Assembly: GCA_963820375.1 (NCBI GenBank)
Contig: CAWFZX010000037.1
Location: forward strand, 149,321 to 213,320
Length of the DNA stretch: 64,000 nt
Source of the DNA: AWTP1-13 sp963820375
Lineage (GTDB): Bacteria; Pseudomonadota; Alphaproteobacteria; Rhizobiales; Hyphomicrobiaceae
Direction: 5' to 3'
Position 1 is the first letter of the stretch. The number at the start of each line of letters is the position of its first letter. Both the position numbers and the translations under genes were made by a program. Shown here in pieces: positions 60,450 to 64,000 of this stretch. The notes under the pieces are model-generated. The model was not told the origin of the DNA. It did no database searches and saw nothing but the letters and a program-made list of their open reading frames with translations.

Positions 60450-60818
60450 CTACTCCGCCAGTCGAACCAGGTCGAAGCTGTGTTTGCCCGAGGCGTGCAG
60501 GGCCTCGTTGATCACCACATGCGTGCCTGTAAAAGGTGTCAGCCGCAGCGCGCTGATGGCATCCACCTCGCGCCCGTCGTCGAGGTGGACGTGAACGATG
60601 CCCGTGCGCGCCCCGACGCCCGGCCTCACCGCCAACACCGTGGCCTGATGCACGGCGACGCTGACGGTGCGGTCGGCCCGATCCATCTGCTGCACGAGAA
60701 ACACCGTCAGCAGACCGGTCAGCCCGACCGCCGCCGCCGCGATCCAAACAAAGCGGCGCAGCCGCTCGCGCCACACCAACGCCGATAGACGACGCGCGTT
60801 TGCTTGCGACAGCTTCAT
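60450..60818 (-). CDS. Small single-span membrane protein, hypothetical
   Basis: A 122-residue protein with a basic N-terminus (NARRLSALVWRERLRRFVWI), one membrane helix (about 22-42) and an outside beta-rich part. The beta part reads VHQATVLAVRPGVGARTGIV, VHLDDGREVDAISALRLTPF and HVVINEALHASGKHSFDLVR. The strong AGGAGG site before the ATG at 60818 supports the start. The soluble part looks like a small beta barrel; I do not recognise the family. Confidence 0.7.
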   Translation of the reverse strand: MKLSQANARRLSALVWRERLRRFVWIAAAAVGLTGLLTVFLVQQMDRADRTVSVAVHQATVLAVRPGVGARTGIVHVHLDDGREVDAISALRLTPFTGTHVVINEALHASGKHSFDLVRLAE

Positions 60819-61032
60819 CGCCGCAACCTCCTGATCTGAACCCGTGAGGGCTAGCGCGCTCAGCGCTTCGGCGCAAGCCATGGCGCTTGGCGGCGGGAGC
60901 GCCCACGCTGCAGTGCCAGCAAGAGGCTGCGCGCGCGCCAAGCTTGCGAGGCAGCTGCCACGCCCATCTGTTGCAAACGTTCGGCAGGCCGGCCGTCGGC
61001 AGCCTCGCGCAGGCCGCGCGTGGGGCGCCTCG

Positions 61033-62118
61033 TCACTCCATCCCGACCTGGGCTCTCTCGCGCCACTCGGTTGCCGCCTTCTGCGCCTTGGCACGGTCGG
61101 AACTGGAAAGCGCCAGCAAAGCCTTCTCGAGCCCCTCGTCCTCGATGCCGCCGGCCTTGGCGATCAGGTACCACTTGGCGCCTTGCACCAGATTTTTTTC
61201 CACCCCGGCGCCGTATACGTAGCAGCGCGCCAGCCGATCCTGCGCCGAAGCAAGCCCCTTTTCGGCAGCGGCGCGAAACATCTCCACGCCCCGCTTCTCA
61301 TCGACCGGTACGCCGTGACCGCGGAAGAGGATAACGCCGAATTCGAGCGCGGCTTCTGGGTGGCCCGCTGCGGCGGCTTTGCCGATCCACCGAGCCGCCT
61401 CGAAGGCGTTGGCGTCGATGCCCGTGCCGGTCGCATAAAGGGTGCCGAGATCGTATTGAGCGGCGGTAACGCCCTGCTCGGCCGCGAACTGCATGTGCAT
61501 GAAGGCGCGATAGGGGTTCTCGGGTTTGCCAGCTCCCTTCAGGAACAGGAGCGCCAAATTGTAATTGGCCATGGGATGCTTGCGCACCGCGGCAGCCTCG
61601 AAATAGCGGGCAGCTGCATGATGATCCGCCTCGACGCCCTGGCCCTCCGCCAGCATCATGGCGTAGGCGAACATGGCCTCAGCGTCGCCCAGCTCCGCCC
61701 CGCGAGCGTACCAGCGGGCAGCCAGCGCGCTGTCTTTCGCAACGCCGTAGCCTTCCGCATAGAGGCGGCCAACGAGCGTATGCGCCTGGGGATCGCCGCT
61801 CTCAGCGGCCTTCATGGCAAGTTGCAACGCCGTGAGGTAGCGGCCCTGATCGAAGGCCTCATAGGCGGCGTCCTCGCCCTGGGGCGCGCCCTTGGCGTGA
61901 CTGCTTGCGCCTTCAGCCGGCGGGGCCTTATCGCTCGTTGCTGCCGGTGCGTCAGGGGGTTTTTGTGCCGGTGCGGATTTTTGCGGTTTCTTTTGCCCCG
62001 GCGTCTTCTGCGGCGTCGGCGCCCCCGCTGCCTCACCCTTGGAGGACCACGAGCTGGTCTCGGCCAGCGCGGTGCCGGCGAACAGCGCCGATGTCAACAA
62101 GGCAAGGATCCGACGCAT
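61033..62118 (-). CDS. Secreted Sel1-repeat (TPR-like) protein
   Basis: A 361-residue exported protein. A signal peptide (MRRILALLTSALFAGTALAE) and a Pro/Ala/Lys-rich linker lead to about six or seven Sel1-like repeats from residue 85 on. Examples are ALQLAMKAAESGDPQAHTLV, LGDAEAMFAYAMMLAEGQGV and GLASAQDRLARCYVYGAGVE. Sel1 repeats serve as protein-binding scaffolds. It lies 13 bp after the ThiE-like gene, an arrangement common in Hyphomicrobiales, where this pair usually follows the fructose-bisphosphate aldolase gene (absent here). Confidence 0.92.
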   Translation of the reverse strand: MRRILALLTSALFAGTALAETSSWSSKGEAAGAPTPQKTPGQKKPQKSAPAQKPPDAPAATSDKAPPAEGASSHAKGAPQGEDAAYEAFDQGRYLTALQLAMKAAESGDPQAHTLVGRLYAEGYGVAKDSALAARWYARGAELGDAEAMFAYAMMLAEGQGVEADHHAAARYFEAAAVRKHPMANYNLALLFLKGAGKPENPYRAFMHMQFAAEQGVTAAQYDLGTLYATGTGIDANAFEAARWIGKAAAAGHPEAALEFGVILFRGHGVPVDEKRGVEMFRAAAEKGLASAQDRLARCYVYGAGVEKNLVQGAKWYLIAKAGGIEDEGLEKALLALSSSDRAKAQKAATEWRERAQVGME

Positions 62119-62131
62119 GGCGCAAATCCTC

Positions 62132-62776
62132 TCAGCCGGCTTCCGCGCTGGCGCCGATTGCCGCGCCGATGCCTGCCACCAGATCGCGCGTTGCGGCGGC
62201 GGACTGTCCCGGCGGCAGCGTCACGGCAACGAAGTCCACCCCTGCTCGCGCCAGTCGTTCGGCTTCCGCGGGTATTTCCACGTCCAACGCCACGCAGGCG
62301 ACCTCGAAGATTTCGCCCCACCAGGCCACCAGATCGTCACGCCGCGCGTGCGCACGCGTGCGGTCCTGCAGATGCGCCGGTGCCCCGAAGGCGACATAGT
62401 CGGCGCCGGCTTCCGCCAGCGACATCGCATCGTGACGTGAAATGCCAACATCCGCCCCGACGATCGCCTCACGTCCCAGAATCTGGCGTGTCGCGGCGTA
62501 TGCGGTGACTGGGTTGCGCGAGGCAGCCAGGTGCACGCCATCCGCTCGCACCGCCCGCGCGAGGCCGGCATCATTCGCAATCAACGCTGCGACTCCCGCG
62601 CGTTGCGCCGCCTCGACGATCGGTCTGGCGGCGGCCGCCGTGAGTGGTACTGCTGCGGGAACGATGAGGCAGCAAGCGATGTCGGCAACGTCGGCAGCCG
62701 CGGTCAGGCCTGCAATCGCGGCCGGTCCCGCCTCGACCACGAGGTAGATGCGGCAGTCCGGCGCAACGTGAGTCAC
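62132..62776 (-). CDS. ThiE-like protein, degenerate thiamine-phosphate synthase
   Basis: A 214-residue TIM barrel resembling thiamine-phosphate synthase. YLVVEAGPAAIAGLTAAADV near residue 10, ALIANDAGLARAVRADGVHL near 78 and DAMSLAEAGADYVAFGAPAH near 122 align with ThiE. The Gln-Asp of the canonical HLGQED segment is replaced (HLAASRN), and the diphosphate-binding Thr/Lys pattern is weak. Activity as a synthase is therefore doubtful. The GTG at 62776 has a GGGGAG site six bases upstream and gives the usual length; an ATG at 62830 is an alternative. No TPP riboswitch is visible upstream. Confidence 0.75.
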   Translation of the reverse strand: MTHVAPDCRIYLVVEAGPAAIAGLTAAADVADIACCLIVPAAVPLTAAAARPIVEAAQRAGVAALIANDAGLARAVRADGVHLAASRNPVTAYAATRQILGREAIVGADVGISRHDAMSLAEAGADYVAFGAPAHLQDRTRAHARRDDLVAWWGEIFEVACVALDVEIPAEAERLARAGVDFVAVTLPPGQSAAATRDLVAGIGAAIGASAEAG

Positions 62777-63138
62777 GGCTCTCCCCTCGGCCGCTCGGAA
62801 GCTTTCGTGTCCGAGCCTATCAAGCCGCATTTGGGCGGAAAAGAGACTGTATGCCCCTAAGGGTAAAATCGCTGGCCTCCCCGCGTCGCGCCAAAGCCAT
62901 CTCCTGCTGTGGCGAGGGATGCCGAGCACGGGAGGCAGGCACCGGTCGCCGTGGCAGCGGGCTTGCCTGCCATTGCCTCCGCAGCTGAACCATCTGCTTT
63001 GCAGGGATGGCTGCCGAGGCGAAAGCTGCCCTGCTCCCGGGATCGCCCGTCGGAGGCGTTGCGCTGTCGCCCCTCAACAGCTAACGAAGCGAGGATGCTG
63101 CGGCGGCAGCAGGGGCTGCGATATCCTGGGAGGATGCC
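62777..63138. other. Intergenic region between divergent ThiE-like and GFA genes
   Basis: About 360 bases without a supported gene. It carries the promoters of both divergent genes. Frames through it (for example a continuous minus frame) lack ribosome sites or recognisable patterns. Confidence 0.45.
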
Positions 63139-63546
63139 ATGGAACTGGCGGGCGGGTGCTACTGCGGCAAGGTGCGCTATGTGGCGCAAGGCGAGCCGAT
63201 GCTGAAGGCGCAATGCCACTGCCGCGAATGTCAATACATCACCGGTGGCTCGCCGAACATGTTCATCGCCATGCCCATCGACGGCTTCAGTTACACCCTG
63301 GGAACCCCCAAGCAGTTCAAGCGCAGTGACCTTGAGCGCCCCGTGACGCGCGAATTTTGCGCCGACTGCGGTACGCACCTGGTTACGCGGCCGCAGAGTT
63401 TCGCCGGCGTGATCGTAAAAGTCGGAACGCTCGATGATCCGAGCCTGTTCGGTTCGCCCAAGATGGCCATTTACGCCATTGACAAGCAGCCCTTTCACAC
63501 GATCCCCGATGGGCTGCCGACCTTCGAGCGCCTCCCCAAGCGGTAA
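63139..63546 (+). CDS. GFA / CENP-V family zinc protein
   Basis: A 135-residue beta-tent zinc protein. The N-terminal GGCYCGKVRYVAQGE gives CxC near residue 8, AQCHCRECQYITGG gives CxCxxC near 27, and EFCADCGTHL near 73 gives CxxC, all conserved zinc positions. The family is named for glutathione-dependent formaldehyde-activating enzyme, although most members have no proven activity. The ATG at 63139 has a GGGAGG site. Confidence 0.9.
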   Translation: MELAGGCYCGKVRYVAQGEPMLKAQCHCRECQYITGGSPNMFIAMPIDGFSYTLGTPKQFKRSDLERPVTREFCADCGTHLVTRPQSFAGVIVKVGTLDDPSLFGSPKMAIYAIDKQPFHTIPDGLPTFERLPKR

Positions 63547-63643
63547 TCCGCTCCGGGTTTACAGCCAGCATTTGCCGCACCCGCAGGCGGCGGCGTGGCC
63601 GCCCGCAGCCGTTCGATCAGGGGCAACGCCCCACGAGCCCGCC

Positions 63644-64000
63644 TCAGCCCACGCCCGCGGTGGCGGTGAGCCCGCCGTCCACCAGGATCTCGGTCGCAGT
63701 AACATAGCGCGCCTCGTCGGAGGCCAGGAACAGAACCGCGTGGGCGATGTCCCAAGCATCTCCCATTTTGCCGGTGGGGCATTGCGCATTGCGTTTATCG
63801 ATCAGTCCCTGCAGGTCGTTGGCACCGATGGTCTTGGCCAAGCGATGCTCGACGAGGGCGGTGTGCATCAAGCCTGGGATCACCGTGTTGCAGCGGATGT
63901 TCTTCTTGGCATACGAGATCGCCGTCGATTTGGAAAACGCGAGGATGCCGAGTTTGGTCGTCGAGTAGGCGATGTGGGCGCGGCCGGGTGTCATGCGCAG
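63644..64000 (-). CDS. SDR-family oxidoreductase, C-terminal part
   Basis: The last 119 residues of a classical short-chain dehydrogenase; the N-terminal half lies past the window end. The catalytic Tyr-x-x-x-Lys is seen in IAYSTTKLGILAFSKSTAIS. NIRCNTVIPGLMHTALVEHR is next, followed by the standard ending DIAHAVLFLASDEARYVTAT and EILVDGGLTA. The substrate is unknown. Confidence 0.93.
   Translation of the reverse strand: MRMTPGRAHIAYSTTKLGILAFSKSTAISYAKKNIRCNTVIPGLMHTALVEHRLAKTIGANDLQGLIDKRNAQCPTGKMGDAWDIAHAVLFLASDEARYVTATEILVDGGLTATAGVG

Noticed and set aside
62777..63138. Possible TPP riboswitch upstream of the ThiE-like gene
   Set aside because: The conserved CUGAGA and thi-box elements are not present on the minus strand of this interval.
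1..64000. CRISPR array
   Set aside because: No set of regularly spaced 25-40-bp direct repeats was seen; the only tandem repeats are two-copy 16-bp and 20-bp duplications.

Overview
The window reads as the chromosome of a GC-rich alphaproteobacterium, most likely of the order Hyphomicrobiales (Rhizobiales) or a near relative. The case rests on gene content: a Ros/MucR zinc-finger regulator, DUF1127, DUF1491, DUF2076 and DUF5330 proteins, the ppiD-tpiA-secG neighbourhood, an IMPase / MotA-like / OmpA-like cluster, and a Sel1-repeat gene next to a ThiE-like gene. No rRNA, tRNA or CRISPR array was recognised. Coding is dense, and the high GC produces many long false antisense reading frames.

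Layout. 0-3.2 kb holds a housekeeping block: ppiD (minus, cut by the window edge), then tpiA, a Pro/Ala/Lys-rich secreted protein and secG. 3.4-14.1 kb is a block of acyl-CoA and carboxylate metabolism that sits between secG and pyrG, genes that are often neighbours in this class. It contains a crotonase, a FadH-like flavin/iron-sulfur reductase and a LysR regulator (minus), small DUF1127-type genes, a CxxC peroxiredoxin-like protein, RidA, and a tightly overlapping TauD-acyl-CoA dehydrogenase-CaiB-CaiB operon. 14.3-24.5 kb: pyrG, an NTF2-like protein, an amidohydrolase, a PAS-GGDEF-EAL c-di-GMP enzyme, a ROK-family protein whose motifs are in circularly permuted order, a CBS-domain site-2 protease, cutA and NAD kinase. 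24.5-29.2 kb: a TauE/SafE permease gene broken by a one-base change in a homopolymer, a MaoC/CoA-lyase pair, an AbrB-type membrane protein, a flavin reductase and a nitroreductase. 29.3-34.2 kb: a secreted VWA protein and a second secreted protein built from the same 80-90-residue repeat, then a membrane protein ending in a phage-primase-like winged helix and a strong terminator. 34.4-41.1 kb: a D-threonine-aldolase-like enzyme, DUF2076, oligopeptidase B, msrB, mucR, sufE and DUF5330.

41.3-48.2 kb differs in character. It has an integrase N-terminal fragment, short overlapping genes with zinc-ribbon motifs, tandem repeats, a His-rich protein, a lipoprotein-type L,D-transpeptidase, a single-domain response regulator, and a long stretch with little coding and visibly lower GC. 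I read it as a decayed integrative element or prophage; a shared 10-bp sequence lies near both ends.

48.3-64 kb returns to core genes. These are a peptidoglycan-binding protein, DUF1491, and a minus-strand envelope cluster (IMPase, MotA/ExbB-like, OmpA/MotB-like, class A PBP1a, DUF1214, DUF1254). They are followed by an HTH-methyltransferase paired with a divergent methylenetetrahydrofolate reductase, a secreted trypsin-like protease, a small membrane protein, a Sel1-repeat protein, a degenerate ThiE-like protein, a GFA-family protein and the C-terminal part of an SDR. Recurring themes are CoA-ester catabolism, envelope and peptidoglycan maintenance, and one-carbon or flavin redox chemistry. 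All identities come from reading motifs by eye; no database search was run.
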